Shown: piece by piece, positions 15,479-25,334 of the stretch
Layout: each line of letters starts with the position of its first letter
How positions within the stretch are numbered: position 1 is the first letter of the stretch
DNA from: Hymenobacter plasmatis
GTDB lineage: Bacteria; Bacteroidota; Bacteroidia; Cytophagales; Hymenobacteraceae
Assembly (NCBI RefSeq): GCF_020711255.1
Contig: NZ_JAJFAW010000008.1
Coordinates: forward strand, 62,001 to 126,000
Direction of reading: 5' to 3'
Length of the DNA: 64,000 nt
Position numbers and translations under genes: made by a program
Notes under the pieces: model-generated
The model's database searches: none
Told to the model about the DNA's origin: nothing
The model's input: only the letters and a program-made list of their open reading frames with translations

Positions 15479-16702
15479 TTAAAATTTCAAAGTATTGTAA
15501 TCACAATGCGTGCTCACGCGCAGGCGCTGAGCTTCGCGTTGAGCCGAAGCCAGGTCGGGGTAGTCAGCAGCCGTGAGACGGAACAAGCGGCTACCGAAGG
15601 GCGGCAGAATGATGTGCGTGGCGTGGCCGGTCCGGGCCAGCACCTGGCGGCCCCGCTCGGCACCTTTCAAGCTGCTGTAAGCCCCCGCAATCACGTAATA
15701 ACGGCCGGTGCGGTATTTAATTGTAGTAGCGCTTGCCGCGGCAGCCGGGCCTACTGGAACCTTAGCAGCTGCCGGCTTAGCCACAGCTACGGGAGCTGGC
15801 CTGGCTACCGGAGCCACCGGTGCAGTTGCCTTCGTGGGAGCAGCAACAGTGGGCTCAATTTTGGCGGGGGAGGCCGGTGCTACTTCCGTTTTTGCCACAG
15901 TTGCACCTTCCGTAGTAGTTGAAACTTCGGTGCTGATAATTGTCTTGGGCTGGGTTTCTACCTGCGGCACGGGCGCCGAAGCCGCATTCTCCAGCGGAGT
16001 CATGCCCTCAGAATCCAGGGAACTGCTGCTGAAGTCGTGCTGGCCCAAGGTGGCCTGCTGTGGCTCGGTAATGGGAGTAGCCGGCGCTGTGCGCCGCTGG
16101 GCCCATTCCAACTGCGGCAGCTGGTTTTGCCAGCGGGTGGGCACGTAGCTGGCGTTGCTAAACAGCAGCAGCAAACCAGCGGCTACGGCCAGCGCGCCAC
16201 CGGGCAAGAGTCGAACCAGGCGCGAGCGGCGCGTTGCGGCGCCACGCAGTGCCGGCTGCGGGCGCTTGATGCGCGCATCATTGGCCCGTACGGGACGCGC
16301 GGCCAGTTCAGGGAGTCCAAAGGCAGAAGCCAGCAGGTTATCCGTGCCGGTGTATTCAAACGCCAGCCCCCGGCCCACCGCGCGGCGGAAAATGCCGATG
16401 CCCGGCAGCTCCGTGCGGTTGGTTTCTTCCAGCTCTTGCTGCAGGCCGGCTACGGCGTTGCGCACGGCCTCGCGGGCTTGCGCGATGGACAGCCCAAGGT
16501 GCTGGCTCAAGGCATCTACCAGCAGGCCGTCGTTGCGGGTCAGGGCCTGGTTGAAGGCCACCAGTTTGGTGGGTGGGCTCAGCGCCTGGCGCCCGGGCTG
16601 GGCCCGCGCCGGCGACACATCGGCCACAAGGCCCCCAAAGTCCGGAATTATCACGCAGTCGTGGTTACGGAGCAGGGGGCGGATGTGGTCGGCTAAGTGC
16701 AT
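15479..16702 (-). CDS. HU/CCDC81-like and SPOR domain membrane protein
   Basis: Residues 1 to about 120 match the prokaryotic HU-CCDC81 type domain (HDCVIIPDFGGLVAD, LPGIGIFRR), a Bacteroidota speciality. A transmembrane helix lies near residues 165-180 (LPGGALAVAAGLLLLFS). A long Ala/Pro/Val linker follows. The C-terminal 75 residues are a SPOR domain (YYVIAGAYSSLKGAERGRQVL...), the fold that binds denuded peptidoglycan at division sites. This suggests a cell-envelope or division protein with its first domain in the cytoplasm. It overlaps nothing and runs straight into exbB. Confidence 0.85.
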   Translation of the reverse strand: MHLADHIRPLLRNHDCVIIPDFGGLVADVSPARAQPGRQALSPPTKLVAFNQALTRNDGLLVDALSQHLGLSIAQAREAVRNAVAGLQQELEETNRTELPGIGIFRRAVGRGLAFEYTGTDNLLASAFGLPELAARPVRANDARIKRPQPALRGAATRRSRLVRLLPGGALAVAAGLLLLFSNASYVPTRWQNQLPQLEWAQRRTAPATPITEPQQATLGQHDFSSSSLDSEGMTPLENAASAPVPQVETQPKTIISTEVSTTTEGATVAKTEVAPASPAKIEPTVAAPTKATAPVAPVARPAPVAVAKPAAAKVPVGPAAAASATTIKYRTGRYYVIAGAYSSLKGAERGRQVLARTGHATHIILPPFGSRLFRLTAADYPDLASAQREAQRLRVSTHCDYNTLKF

Positions 16703-16810
16703 TATGCGGCTGTTGTTTGCTGGTTTCCGGTTGCTGGTTGGTCAATTCCTACCTCAGACTGAAGGCAATAATTGCCCCTAGCCTGCAGCAAGCTCCTAGT
16801 AACCAGAAAG

Positions 16811-18619
16811 CTAAAACGTATAGGTCGCCCCTCCCAGCACGTTGATGCCCTTCACCGGATATCCGTAGAAGCGCTGGTACTGGCGATTGGCGAGGTTATT
16901 ACCCATTACAAAGATGGATATTTTTGGCGTAATGCGGTAATCCGCCCGAAGATTTAGGTCAACAATTGGGTCGGTGGCCCGATAAAAGTCGGGGACCCGC
17001 ACTGCTCCAGCGCTGGAGGCAGGCCGGTAGCTGATGCCATAGCTGGCCGCGTAGAAATAGCCCTCCACTCCCAGGTTGAGCTTCTCGAAGGCGGTATAGG
17101 TGCCAAACACCGAGCCCTGAAACTCCGGGCGGTGAAAAGGCTGAGGCAGGTTTTTGAGCGCGTATTTGTTGTAGTCCATCCGAGTGCCCAGGCGGAATTT
17201 CTCGGCCGCGTTGTACAGCAGTTCGCCGTGTATGTTCAGCACGCCAGTGGCATTCTGGTCGTACACCAAGTCAAACTTGGTGGGGTCAATGGCGTTGTTG
17301 AGGTAGAAATACAGGTTGCGGTCGCGGGCGTAGGTGGCGCGGGCATTCAGCTCAAGGCCACGGGCCGGCGTCGACGTGAAGCCGGCGTAAACGGTGGGCC
17401 CGCGGTGGGTGTCTGCCACGTTCAGGCCGCGGTTGAGCCAGGGGTTTTCGGTGCTTAGGTCGTACCGGGTTACCCGCTGAAGGGCTCCGCCCAAGCCGGC
17501 GTACACCATAAACTTCTCGGGTTCTATAGTATAGCCGAGGCGCACGGCGGGGTACACCACGGTTTTGCTCACGTTGGTAGCCGTATCAGACGAATAGCCC
17601 AATGTGGCGCCCACCGAGAAGGCTATGCTGTTGTTAATGAATTCATAAGCCGGCGTAGCCTGCACAAAGGTGCGGGTACGCGTTACATCTGTGGTCGGCG
17701 CACCGGGCTTCAGTTTATTAAAGGAAACGATGTCCTTTTCCGAAATAAAGGAAGCGTCGGCCGCTACTGTTACCCGGCTGGCATCGCCCAGTGCATAGCC
17801 CACTTTAGCATTCACCAGCACATTGTTTTCCGTCGCCCCGAAGATGTCGTTCCAATAGCGGTAGCCGATGCCGGCGTCGTAGGTCAGCACTTGCTCGGGG
17901 TCGCGGTTGTGGGCATAGGCCTTCACCCCGAAGCGCTTGAATACCTGTTGAATGTCCTTGGATTCGGGAACGGGCGTGGCTTCAGGAGTATTGGCTGCTT
18001 TTTGGTAGCCATAGAAATTATACCCCTCGCGGCCCAGGTCCAGGGTGGCACCGAAAGCGGCGGTGCCCCGGTACAGTTCGCCCATGAGGTGGGCACTGGT
18101 TTCGGCCGTAGCCGAGTTCTTGCCATCTACGGGCCCAGTCAGCGAGTTGATGTGCTTGATGTCCAGGCCATACGCATGGTCGGTATTGCGGGTGCTGTGA
18201 AAATAGCCCCGCCCGTAAAATGTGCCGTAGTTGCCAAGGCCCGCTTTCACGAAGTTTCCGGTGAGGGGCGTGGGCTCCTCGGCCCGAATGGTAAGCACCT
18301 TCACCGAAGGCGTGAGCCGGTCGGCGGGCAGGCGGAAATCCGGGTAGGTGTAGCTCACCTTGCGCTCGGTTTTGGGCGGAGCCGGGAGCTTGATTTTATC
18401 GAAGTTGCGCGTGGCTTCGGGCAGCTGATTGACCCGCTCTTTCACAATTTCAATTTCCGCTTCTTCAATCTGACCGGTTTTGGGTTTCGGCTTGGTGGTC
18501 TGGGCGGTGGCGGTGGATGCCCCACCGCCCACCAGCACGGCGGCCAGTACCAGTCCGGCCACTACGCCTGAACCTTGGCGAACTGCTGGCTTAGAATTTT
18601 TTATCGACAAACGCTTCAT
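16811..18619 (-). CDS. outer-membrane beta-barrel protein, TonB-receptor-like
   Basis: A 602-residue protein with a signal peptide (KRLSIKNS... to TATAQ, about 40 residues), a Lys/Pro-rich segment, then a long run of alternating amphipathic strands ending in INVLGGATYTF. The terminal Phe is typical of barrel proteins. No plug domain is evident. It sits between a very large TPR protein and the ExbB-ExbD-TonB genes, a layout I associate with a conserved Bacteroidota envelope cluster. Substrate and role are unknown. The ATG at 18619 is preferred over a TTG at 18637. Confidence 0.75.
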   Translation of the reverse strand: MKRLSIKNSKPAVRQGSGVVAGLVLAAVLVGGGASTATAQTTKPKPKTGQIEEAEIEIVKERVNQLPEATRNFDKIKLPAPPKTERKVSYTYPDFRLPADRLTPSVKVLTIRAEEPTPLTGNFVKAGLGNYGTFYGRGYFHSTRNTDHAYGLDIKHINSLTGPVDGKNSATAETSAHLMGELYRGTAAFGATLDLGREGYNFYGYQKAANTPEATPVPESKDIQQVFKRFGVKAYAHNRDPEQVLTYDAGIGYRYWNDIFGATENNVLVNAKVGYALGDASRVTVAADASFISEKDIVSFNKLKPGAPTTDVTRTRTFVQATPAYEFINNSIAFSVGATLGYSSDTATNVSKTVVYPAVRLGYTIEPEKFMVYAGLGGALQRVTRYDLSTENPWLNRGLNVADTHRGPTVYAGFTSTPARGLELNARATYARDRNLYFYLNNAIDPTKFDLVYDQNATGVLNIHGELLYNAAEKFRLGTRMDYNKYALKNLPQPFHRPEFQGSVFGTYTAFEKLNLGVEGYFYAASYGISYRPASSAGAVRVPDFYRATDPIVDLNLRADYRITPKISIFVMGNNLANRQYQRFYGYPVKGINVLGGATYTF

Positions 18620-18655
18620 CAGCAAATTGTTATTCAATGAAAGGATACGCTGAGC

Positions 18656-21600
18656 TTAGCGTTGGGTCGCCGTATCGGCCGGTGCGGCGGTGGTACCACG
18701 TAGGTTGGCGCGGGGCACGGTGGTCGCTTTGCCCTTAGCCGGGGCAGGCACGGCAGCAGGCTTTGTACTGGCCGGGGCTTTTGCCGGGGTCTTGGCCGGG
18801 GCTTTGGCGGGCGTGGTTTTAGGCGCCGCAGGAGCCGGAGTCTCATCGGGCTGGTCTGCTCCCAACGTTTTCAGGCGCTGCTTGGCGGCTTCCACAATTT
18901 CTGCCACCGGGAAGTTGTTGTCAATGATGGAGTTCAGTGTGCCCCGGGCCTGGAAGTTGTCGCCTTCGGCCGCGTACACATCCGAGACTAGCAGGAAGGC
19001 GCGCCCTTGCCACAGCGTATAGCTGCTGTAGTTGGAGTTGACTTTAAGGGCGGCTGCAATGGCTTCCTCGTTCTTCTTCTGCTTAAACAGGGTTTCAGCC
19101 AGGTAGTACTGGGCTTCGGCGCCGTTCACATCGTTGGGGGCGGCGGTTGCGGCTGCAGCTAGCTCCGTAGCGGCTTGGTCCAGGTTGCCGGCGCGGTAGC
19201 TGGCTTTGCCCAAATACAGCAGCGCCGCGTTTGTGGCGTTGGCCGTAGCACCGGCCTGGGTCCGGAGTTCTTCGGCTACACGCCGGGTGCCGGGGTAGTC
19301 GCCGCTCTCGTACAGGCTACGCATCTGGCCCAGCGTGGCATTGGCTACTTCGCGGCGGTTGTTGCTGGCGCCGCGCAGGCGCTCATAGTATTTGGCGGCC
19401 TCGGCGTAGTTCTTGTTTTCAAACTCCAGGTCAGCCAAGCGACCCACAGCGCGGTTCACAAACTCGCTCTTGCCTTCGGTCACCACGTCGCGCAGGCGGA
19501 TAAGACCTTGCTGCTTGTCACCAGTTTTCAGGTAAGAATCGGCCAGGAAGAAACGTGCATCCGGCCCCAGCGTGGTTTGCGGGTATTGCTTCAAGTACGA
19601 CTCTAGGCGCAGGATGGCGGGCTGGTATTTCTCAGCCAGATACAACGACTTGGCCGCTTCAAACTCGACGCTTTCGGTGGCCTTGCTGTCGGGGTTTTGC
19701 AACTTAAACGAGGCCAGCGCCGCATCAAATTCTTCGGTGCGGCCCAGCGCCGTGAGGCTTTCCTGCAAGCTGTAGATGGCCTGCGAAGCGGCTTCACTGC
19801 GGGGGTAGTCCGACAGCACTCGTTGGAAATCGGCCACGGCTTTGTCCTGCTGCTGGAGGTTGGCATAGGCCACGCCGCGCTTCTGGAGGGCCTGCGGCAC
19901 CAGTGGGCTGTTGGGCCGGTTGTCAATCAGCCGCGAAAATCCCGTGACGGCCGGCTGGTATTCGCCAGCTTCAAACGAGAGCTGCGCCTGCTGAAACACT
20001 GCCTCCTCTGCATACCGCGAGTTGGGGTTGGTTTTGAGCAACGAGGCCAGTGTGTTGTTCGCTTCGTCGCGACGGCCCATCAGGCCCAGCGTACGGCCTT
20101 TTTGGAAGTAGGCGTAGTCTTTATCGGCGGCGTTGGCACCAATCACCTTGTCGTACAGCTCCAGCGCCTGGGGGTAGCTCTTGGCTACGTAATAGGTATC
20201 GGCCAGCCGCAAGGTGGCGTCGTAGTAGTTCGGGTCCGACGGTGTGGCTGATTTATCGTTCAAGTACGCCTGGAATTGCGGCCGGGCGCGCTCATACTGC
20301 TTGGTATTGTAATAGGCATAGCCCAACCCGTAGCGGGCCTTCTGCTCAAACTCCACCTCCTCGGCGCTCACGCCGCCTTGCCGGGCCGAACGGGCCGCCG
20401 AGGCATAGGCGTTGATGGCATCGGGGTATTGCTGGCCCACGCTGTATATCTCGCCCCGTAGCACCTGGGCGGCGGCGCGCAGCGCGTCGTCGGCCGGGTA
20501 TTTCAGGGACTTGTCCAGCAAGGGCAGCGCGGCGCCGTAGTTACCGTTGTTGTAGAGCGTGGCCGCCTGCGAATAAGCCACTCGCTGATACGTGGCGTTT
20601 AGCTTGTCGCTGCGCTCGTCGAGGCCTTCGAGGTAAGCCAGCGCCTGCGCATAGTCCGTGGACGACAAGAAGCTGGTGCTGAGCAAATCATCGACGGTAT
20701 TCTGGTTTTGCGAGCGGGGAAAGCGCTTTCTAAAGTCCCGGAGCACTGCCGTCACCTCGGGCAAATTGCCCAGCTCGTACTGCACTTGGGCTAACTTCAG
20801 CGTAGCGTTTTCAGCAATTCCTTTATCAAAGGTGGCTTGCCTAGCCGCTTCAAATGCCGTCACGGCCTGGGGCTTCTGGTTGGTTTGCAGGTAGCTCAAC
20901 CCCAGGTGGTAGGCGGCATTCTGGCCCAGGGAATCGCGGCGCACGGCCACGTTTTTCAGGCTGGCGATGGCGCCCTTAAAGTCGCCCATCTTGTAATTGG
21001 CAAAGCCAATTTTGTATTGCAGCGCCGGCTCAATTTTGCTCTTGTGAATGGCCGCGTACTTATCGAAGTTCTCGGCCGCTTCCTTGTATTGGCCCTTCTG
21101 GTAGTACGCATCGCCGAGCAACAGCTGAATTTCGTCGGAATTCTGGGGCGGCGGGGTACTTTTTAAGGAATTGGACGCGTAGCGTATCAGCTCGTCGTAG
21201 TTGCCTTCCTTATAATAAATCTGTGAAATGATGGCCGGCACCACCGGTTTGTAGGCGTCGTTTTGCTCGGCCACGCTCAGGTCGGCGCGGGCGGCGGCGT
21301 AATCGCCGGCGCGGTAGGCCAGGTAGCCTGCGTAGTAGGAGCTGGCGTACTTGTACTCGGTTTGGACCTGCTTGCTGCGGTCGAACAGCAGGCGGGCCTT
21401 GTCGTACTCCTTCTGCTCAAAATAGCTGTATGCCAGCTTAAAGTCCGATTCGCCGCGCTGGTCGTTGCCGAGGTTATCGGGCGCTACTTTCGCGAAGTAG
21501 CGAATGGCCGAAGCGTAGTCTTTCTGGTCGAAGTAAAACTTGCCCAGCTCGAAGAAAGCCACCGCGGAGCGCGGGTGGGCCGGGTGCTGCTCCGCAAATG

Positions 21601-21904
21601 CGAGGATGAGGCCCTCGGCGTCGGGGTGCAGCAGGTACAGGCCGCTTACGGCGTAGTAGTATTCGGCGTCAGCAATGCGGTCGTGGGCGGTGGGCCCGGC
21701 CTGGCTGGTGTGAACGGGCTCAACGGCCAAGTACTGGCGGAACGCCTCCTGGGCGGCACCGTACTGGCCGCGGTCAAACAGTTCCAATCCCTCTTGAAAG
21801 TACCGCTCGTCGGCGGCAAAAACTTGGGTTTGCTGGGCTTGGGCTGCCATGGGTGCCGCAGCGCTCAGGGCGGCGGCCAATGCCAACCGGGGAAAAAGCT
21901 TCAT
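18656..21904 (-). CDS. large periplasmic tetratricopeptide repeat protein
   Basis: A 1082-residue protein with a signal peptide (MKLFPRLALAAALSAAAPMAAQA). About 25 TPR-like units follow, for example RYFQEGLELFDRGQYGAAQE and KARYGLGYAYYNTKQYERAR. The last 70 residues are a Lys/Pro/Ala-rich tail (TPAKAPAKTPAKAPAS). TPR solenoids bind other proteins, and tol-pal/YbgF-like repeats are scattered through it. The start is the ATG at 21904; the frame continues upstream to 22015 without homology. It is followed after 36 bases by the barrel gene, suggesting that the two act together at the envelope. Confidence 0.85.
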   Translation of the reverse strand: MKLFPRLALAAALSAAAPMAAQAQQTQVFAADERYFQEGLELFDRGQYGAAQEAFRQYLAVEPVHTSQAGPTAHDRIADAEYYYAVSGLYLLHPDAEGLILAFAEQHPAHPRSAVAFFELGKFYFDQKDYASAIRYFAKVAPDNLGNDQRGESDFKLAYSYFEQKEYDKARLLFDRSKQVQTEYKYASSYYAGYLAYRAGDYAAARADLSVAEQNDAYKPVVPAIISQIYYKEGNYDELIRYASNSLKSTPPPQNSDEIQLLLGDAYYQKGQYKEAAENFDKYAAIHKSKIEPALQYKIGFANYKMGDFKGAIASLKNVAVRRDSLGQNAAYHLGLSYLQTNQKPQAVTAFEAARQATFDKGIAENATLKLAQVQYELGNLPEVTAVLRDFRKRFPRSQNQNTVDDLLSTSFLSSTDYAQALAYLEGLDERSDKLNATYQRVAYSQAATLYNNGNYGAALPLLDKSLKYPADDALRAAAQVLRGEIYSVGQQYPDAINAYASAARSARQGGVSAEEVEFEQKARYGLGYAYYNTKQYERARPQFQAYLNDKSATPSDPNYYDATLRLADTYYVAKSYPQALELYDKVIGANAADKDYAYFQKGRTLGLMGRRDEANNTLASLLKTNPNSRYAEEAVFQQAQLSFEAGEYQPAVTGFSRLIDNRPNSPLVPQALQKRGVAYANLQQQDKAVADFQRVLSDYPRSEAASQAIYSLQESLTALGRTEEFDAALASFKLQNPDSKATESVEFEAAKSLYLAEKYQPAILRLESYLKQYPQTTLGPDARFFLADSYLKTGDKQQGLIRLRDVVTEGKSEFVNRAVGRLADLEFENKNYAEAAKYYERLRGASNNRREVANATLGQMRSLYESGDYPGTRRVAEELRTQAGATANATNAALLYLGKASYRAGNLDQAATELAAAATAAPNDVNGAEAQYYLAETLFKQKKNEEAIAAALKVNSNYSSYTLWQGRAFLLVSDVYAAEGDNFQARGTLNSIIDNNFPVAEIVEAAKQRLKTLGADQPDETPAPAAPKTTPAKAPAKTPAKAPASTKPAAVPAPAKGKATTVPRANLRGTTAAPADTATQR

Positions 21905-21948
21905 GTAAATACCTTGCGTGGGGGGCCGCACAGGGCCCGGGAAGTAGC

Positions 21949-21956
21949 CAAAAGTA
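21949..21956 (-). promoter_or_regulatory. possible -7 element for the TPR/barrel/TonB cluster
   Basis: TACTTTTG on the minus strand lies 44 bases upstream of the TPR gene start. The -33 position has no clear TTG. Promoter strength cannot be judged. Confidence 0.4.
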
Positions 21957-22170
21957 GCGAAAAATGCCAGTAGGTTGCCCATATAACGCAGAAACGACGC
22001 TACTAATGTTCTCACCTTGCTACCACAGCAGTAAGAAGCAGCTCTTCCATGCCGTTAGCTCAACTTGCATTCGGACACTCTGGGCAGAATCTGCCGCACT
22101 CGCACCACAGTATTTCACTGCTTCCAGCGAGCAGATAGCTTCGCTGAAACCGGTTGCAGTACCAGAATCG

Positions 22171-22222
22171 AAAAGCCCGGTTATTGGCGCCCAACGAGAA
22201 TGTGGCACCAATAACCGGGCTT
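22171..22222 (-). terminator. intrinsic terminator after the 74-aa membrane protein
   Basis: A perfect 15-bp stem (left arm 22173-22187, right arm 22208-22222; AAGCCCGGTTATTGG) with a 20-base loop is followed on the minus strand by TTTT. It lies 37 bases after the stop codon at 22260. Confidence 0.85.
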
Positions 22223-22259
22223 AAAATGTAAAACGGGCGAACAGGCACCCTCTGCTCCA

Positions 22260-22484
22260 TTACTTCGGAGTCTGCATTACGTTGCCAGATTTAGAACGGT
22301 TAGAACGGTTGTAGAGGTAGGCTGCACCGGCAGCCAGCAAGGCGCCACTCAGCAATTTGCGCGAAAAACCGCCCCCACTGGGACGACCAGTATTATACTG
22401 CCCCGAACGAGAGCCGCCCCGGAACAGGCTCGACAACATACCGCCGAGCGTGCCGCTCGGCTTGTCAAATGCATCTTGGTTCAT
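22260..22484 (-). CDS. small membrane-anchored protein, unknown function
   Basis: A 74-residue protein with a Gly/Ser/Arg-rich N-terminal half (MLSSLFRGGSRSGQYNTG), one short hydrophobic helix (KLLSGALLAAGAAYLY) and a basic tail. I do not recognise the family. It starts at an ATG, has its own terminator, and lies between the TPR cluster and holA. Small proteins of this kind occur in many Bacteroidota genomes. The coding call rests on the terminator placement and the helix with flanking basic residues. Confidence 0.6.
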   Translation of the reverse strand: MNQDAFDKPSGTLGGMLSSLFRGGSRSGQYNTGRPSGGGFSRKLLSGALLAAGAAYLYNRSNRSKSGNVMQTPK

Positions 22485-22552
22485 GAGTGAAAAGAGTTAG
22501 GGTGGAACACCCTCCTGTTACGGGCAGACCCGCGGCGGCGTTACTGCCCGCG

Positions 22553-23611
22553 CTACTCCAACACCCCGGCCGGCACAGCGTGCAGAATCAGCCACACCAG
22601 TTCCCGCAGAATCTCCGCGTCGTCCATCGAGCCGCTTTCGATGCCCTTGCTCTGCGCATCGGCCCGCCGGATGAGGTGGATGATGCCGACCACCCGCTCC
22701 ACGGGGTACACGCGCATGGCCTGCTGGTATTCTTTCTGGGCAAAGCTGTTCATAATGCCCAACTTCTTAAACTCGCCATCCGCGGGGTTGGTGCCGGCCT
22801 GGTGCAGCACCAGCAGCTTGGTAAAAAAACCAAACAGCAAGGTCAGGTTCGGGATGAGCGGGTTGGCCTTGGGGTTGGCGGCGAAGTAGCCCAATATGCG
22901 GTTGGCCTTCAGCACATCGCGCTGCACCAAGGCTTTCTGCAGCTCAAAGATGTTGTAGTCTTTGCTGATGCCCACCAGCCGCTGCACCAGTTCCTCGTCG
23001 ATGGGCTGGCCGGGCTTCAAGTTGAGCACCAGCTTGTCGACTTCGTTGGCCAGCCGGCCCAGGTCGGCGCCGATGTATTCGGCCAGCATGGCGGTGGCCT
23101 GCCCCGTTATCTGTTGGCCGCGGGCGCGCACGTTGGCCGTGAGCCACTGCGGTACCTGGTTGTCGTAGAGCTTCTTGCTGGTCATCAGCACCACCGGCGA
23201 TTCCTTGCCGCTCAGCAGCTTGCCCAACTTCTTACGGCTGTCCAGGGTCTTGTGCTTGTAGCAAAAGACCAGCACCGTGCTGGAAAGCGGGTTTTTGAGG
23301 TAAGCCTCCAGAAAAGGCCAGCTCCGCTCCTGCTCCAGGTCGGCCACCGTTTGCGCTTCTTTCACGATGACCACCGACCGCTCGGCCATCATCGGAAACC
23401 GCTTGGCCTGGCCCAGAATGCCGGCCACGTCCACGTCCTTGCCATACAGCACCACCTGGTTAAAGCTGCGTTCGTGCTCGGCCAGGACCGATTTCTCAAT
23501 CAGGTCGGCCACCGCATCTATATAGTAAGGCTCCTCCCCCTGCAGGAAATACACGGGCTGAAACTGCCGCTGCTGCAGCTGCTTGAGAAGGGCGTCGGCT
23601 TCTAGTATCAA
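22553..23611 (-). CDS. holA: DNA polymerase III subunit delta
   Basis: HolA opens the sliding clamp in the clamp-loader complex. The 352-residue product carries the N-terminal signature [16 protein letters not shown] and the second-domain [16 protein letters not shown] start it at TTG 23611 ([13 protein letters not shown]), which lines up with the usual beginning. The frame is open further upstream, but that part translates a pyrimidine-rich repeat. The gene diverges from tyrS, and both starts lie at the inner edges of related repeats. Confidence 0.92.
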   Translation of the reverse strand: MILEADALLKQLQQRQFQPVYFLQGEEPYYIDAVADLIEKSVLAEHERSFNQVVLYGKDVDVAGILGQAKRFPMMAERSVVIVKEAQTVADLEQERSWPFLEAYLKNPLSSTVLVFCYKHKTLDSRKKLGKLLSGKESPVVLMTSKKLYDNQVPQWLTANVRARGQQITGQATAMLAEYIGADLGRLANEVDKLVLNLKPGQPIDEELVQRLVGISKDYNIFELQKALVQRDVLKANRILGYFAANPKANPLIPNLTLLFGFFTKLLVLHQAGTNPADGEFKKLGIMNSFAQKEYQQAMRVYPVERVVGIIHLIRRADAQSKGIESGSMDDAEILRELVWLILHAVPAGVLE

Positions 23612-23665
23612 GGAGGAAGTAAGAATGAGGAAGAAAGAATAGCCAGGCGAAAGGCCGACCGGAGT

Positions 23666-23673
23666 CAAAATTA
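23666..23673 (-). promoter_or_regulatory. holA -7 element
   Basis: TAATTTTG on the minus strand is a full match to TAnnTTTG, 55 bases upstream of the holA start. No TTG is seen at the ideal -33 distance. Confidence 0.5.
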
Positions 23674-23682
23674 CGCGGTAGC

Positions 23683-23690
23683 TACCTTTG
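23683..23690 (+). promoter_or_regulatory. tyrS -7 element
   Basis: TACCTTTG fully matches TAnnTTTG, 60 bases upstream of the TTG start of tyrS. It lies back to back with the holA element, giving a compact divergent promoter region. Confidence 0.55.
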
Positions 23691-23749
23691 TTACCTTGAA
23701 GCCGCCTGGTCGGCACCACCATTCTCCATTCCTCATTCTTCTTTCTTCC

Positions 23750-25090
23750 TTGGATTTAATACCTGAACTCACCTGGCGCGGCATGTACCACGACGCCATG
23801 CCCGGCACCGCCGAACACCTGGCCACCAACGCTCCCATCACCGGCTATATCGGGTTTGACCCCACCGCGGCCTCCCTGCATATCGGCAACCTGGCCACCA
23901 TCATGCTGCTCGTGCACCTGCAGCGGGCCGGCCACCGCCCCGTGGCCCTGGTGGGCGGCGCCACCGGCATGATAGGCGACCCCAGCGGCAAGTCGGCCGA
24001 GCGCAACCTGCTCGACGAAGCCACGCTGCGCCGCAATCAGGATGGCATTCGGGCCCAATTGGAGAAGTTTCTGGATTTTTCCGAAGGCCCTACCGGCGCC
24101 CTGGTCGTCAACAACTACGACTGGTTCAAGGACTTCGGCTTTCTGCAGTTTCTGCGCGAAGTGGGCAAGCACCTCACCGTAAACTACATGATGGCCAAGG
24201 ACTCGGTAAAGCGTCGCATTGGCACTGCCGATGCCGACGCCTCCGATGCGCCCGAGCAACGCGCGGAAGGCATCAGCTACACCGAATTCAGCTATCAGCT
24301 GCTGCAAGGCTACGACTTCGTACACCTCAATAAGACGTTGGGCTGTACCCTGCAAATGGGCGCCAGCGACCAGTGGGGCAACATCACCACCGGCACCGAA
24401 CTCATTCGCCGCCTGAGTAGCGCCGAAGGCCGCGAAGCCAAGGCCTACGCCCTCACTGGCCAGCTTATCACCAAAGCCGATGGCACCAAATACGGCAAGA
24501 GCGAAACCGGCACCGTGTGGCTCGACCCCACGCTCACGTCGCCCTACCAGTTCTACCAGTTCTTCTACAACGCCGCCGACGTCGACGCGCCCCGCCTCAT
24601 CCGCGTGTTCACGCTGTTCAGCGAGCCCGAAATCCTGGCCCTGGAAGCCGAGCACGCCCAGGCACCCCACCTGCGCGTGCTGCAAAAGGCCCTGGCCCGC
24701 GACGTCACAACGCGCGTGCACTCCGCCGAAGCCACCGAAGCCGCCATTGCCGCCTCGGAGGTGTTATTCGGCAAAGGCGACCTCTCGGCCCTGCAAGCCC
24801 TGGACGAAGCCATGCTGCTCGACGTTTTTGCAGGCGTGCCGCATGTGCACGTGCTTAGAAGCGACTTGCCCAATCTCAATGCCGTGAGCCTGCTCAGCGA
24901 TGCCACGCTGCATAAAATCTTCCCTTCCAAAGGCGAGGCCAAGAAAATGATTCAAGCCGGCGGTGTGAGCATCAACCGCGAGAAGGTGGCCTCTCCAGAA
25001 ACCCTGGCGGCCGCCATGCCCTTGCTCGCGGGCAAGTACCTGGTGGTACAGAAAGGCAAGAAGAACTACTTCCTGGTTGAGCTGATGTAA
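23750..25090 (+). CDS. tyrS: tyrosyl-tRNA synthetase
   Basis: TyrS charges tRNA-Tyr. This class I enzyme of 446 residues has the HIGH-type motif [10 protein letters not shown] and the KMSKS-type motif [15 protein letters not shown]-terminal S4 RNA-binding domain ([24 protein letters not shown]) completes it. The start TTG 23750 ([14 protein letters not shown]) matches the conserved N-terminus. An ATG 54 bases upstream would add residues encoded by the repeat and is unlikely. Confidence 0.96.
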   Translation: MDLIPELTWRGMYHDAMPGTAEHLATNAPITGYIGFDPTAASLHIGNLATIMLLVHLQRAGHRPVALVGGATGMIGDPSGKSAERNLLDEATLRRNQDGIRAQLEKFLDFSEGPTGALVVNNYDWFKDFGFLQFLREVGKHLTVNYMMAKDSVKRRIGTADADASDAPEQRAEGISYTEFSYQLLQGYDFVHLNKTLGCTLQMGASDQWGNITTGTELIRRLSSAEGREAKAYALTGQLITKADGTKYGKSETGTVWLDPTLTSPYQFYQFFYNAADVDAPRLIRVFTLFSEPEILALEAEHAQAPHLRVLQKALARDVTTRVHSAEATEAAIAASEVLFGKGDLSALQALDEAMLLDVFAGVPHVHVLRSDLPNLNAVSLLSDATLHKIFPSKGEAKKMIQAGGVSINREKVASPETLAAAMPLLAGKYLVVQKGKKNYFLVELM

Positions 25091-25098
25091 ATACATTC

Positions 25099-25188
25099 GT
25101 CTGTCATGCTGAGCCTGCGAAGCATCTTATCCCCGCTGAACGAATTGAGCTAACCTGATAAGATGCTTCGCTACGCTCAGCATGACAA
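25099..25188. repeat. REP/MITE-like palindromic element, copy 1
   Basis: An imperfect palindrome of about 90 bases. TGTCATGCTGAGC..GCGAAGCATCTTATC on the left is mirrored by GATAAGATGCTTCGC..GCTCAGCATGACA on the right. The core contains CCCCGCTGAACGAAT and one TTGAGCTA. A second copy in the opposite orientation lies at 63103-63197 and shares both arms and the left core. It starts 8 bases after the tyrS stop codon. Confidence 0.9.
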
Positions 25189-25267
25189 GAAGAGGCACGG
25201 GCGAGGGTGATTGGAATTAACCCACGCCATTCGCCCGAGCTTGACGCAGCTCAGAATAGCAAACAAA

Positions 25268-25302
25268 AGAAAAGGGAGCCCGCACTGCGGGCTCCCTTTT
25301 TT
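25268..25302. terminator. bidirectional intrinsic terminator between tyrS and the histone-like gene
   Basis: A 10-bp stem GGGAGCCCGC / GCGGGCTCCC with a 3-base loop is flanked by A-rich sequence on the left and six T on the right. It can stop transcription from either side, serving the convergent tyrS and H1-like genes. Confidence 0.85.
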
Positions 25303-25334
25303 GCAAAGTAAAAGCAGCCGGTAGCCGCGTTACC

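Larger units (their letters stand above)
23608..23752. repeat. related AATGAGGAA-type repeats flanking the holA/tyrS control region
   Basis: At 23608-23640 the plus strand has AAGGAGGAAGTAAGAATGAG and more. At 23725-23752 it has the approximate reverse complement, ATTCCTCATTCTTCTTTC and more. Each arm runs into the TTG start codon of the gene facing away from it. The units resemble the palindrome at 14688-14770. Confidence 0.65.
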
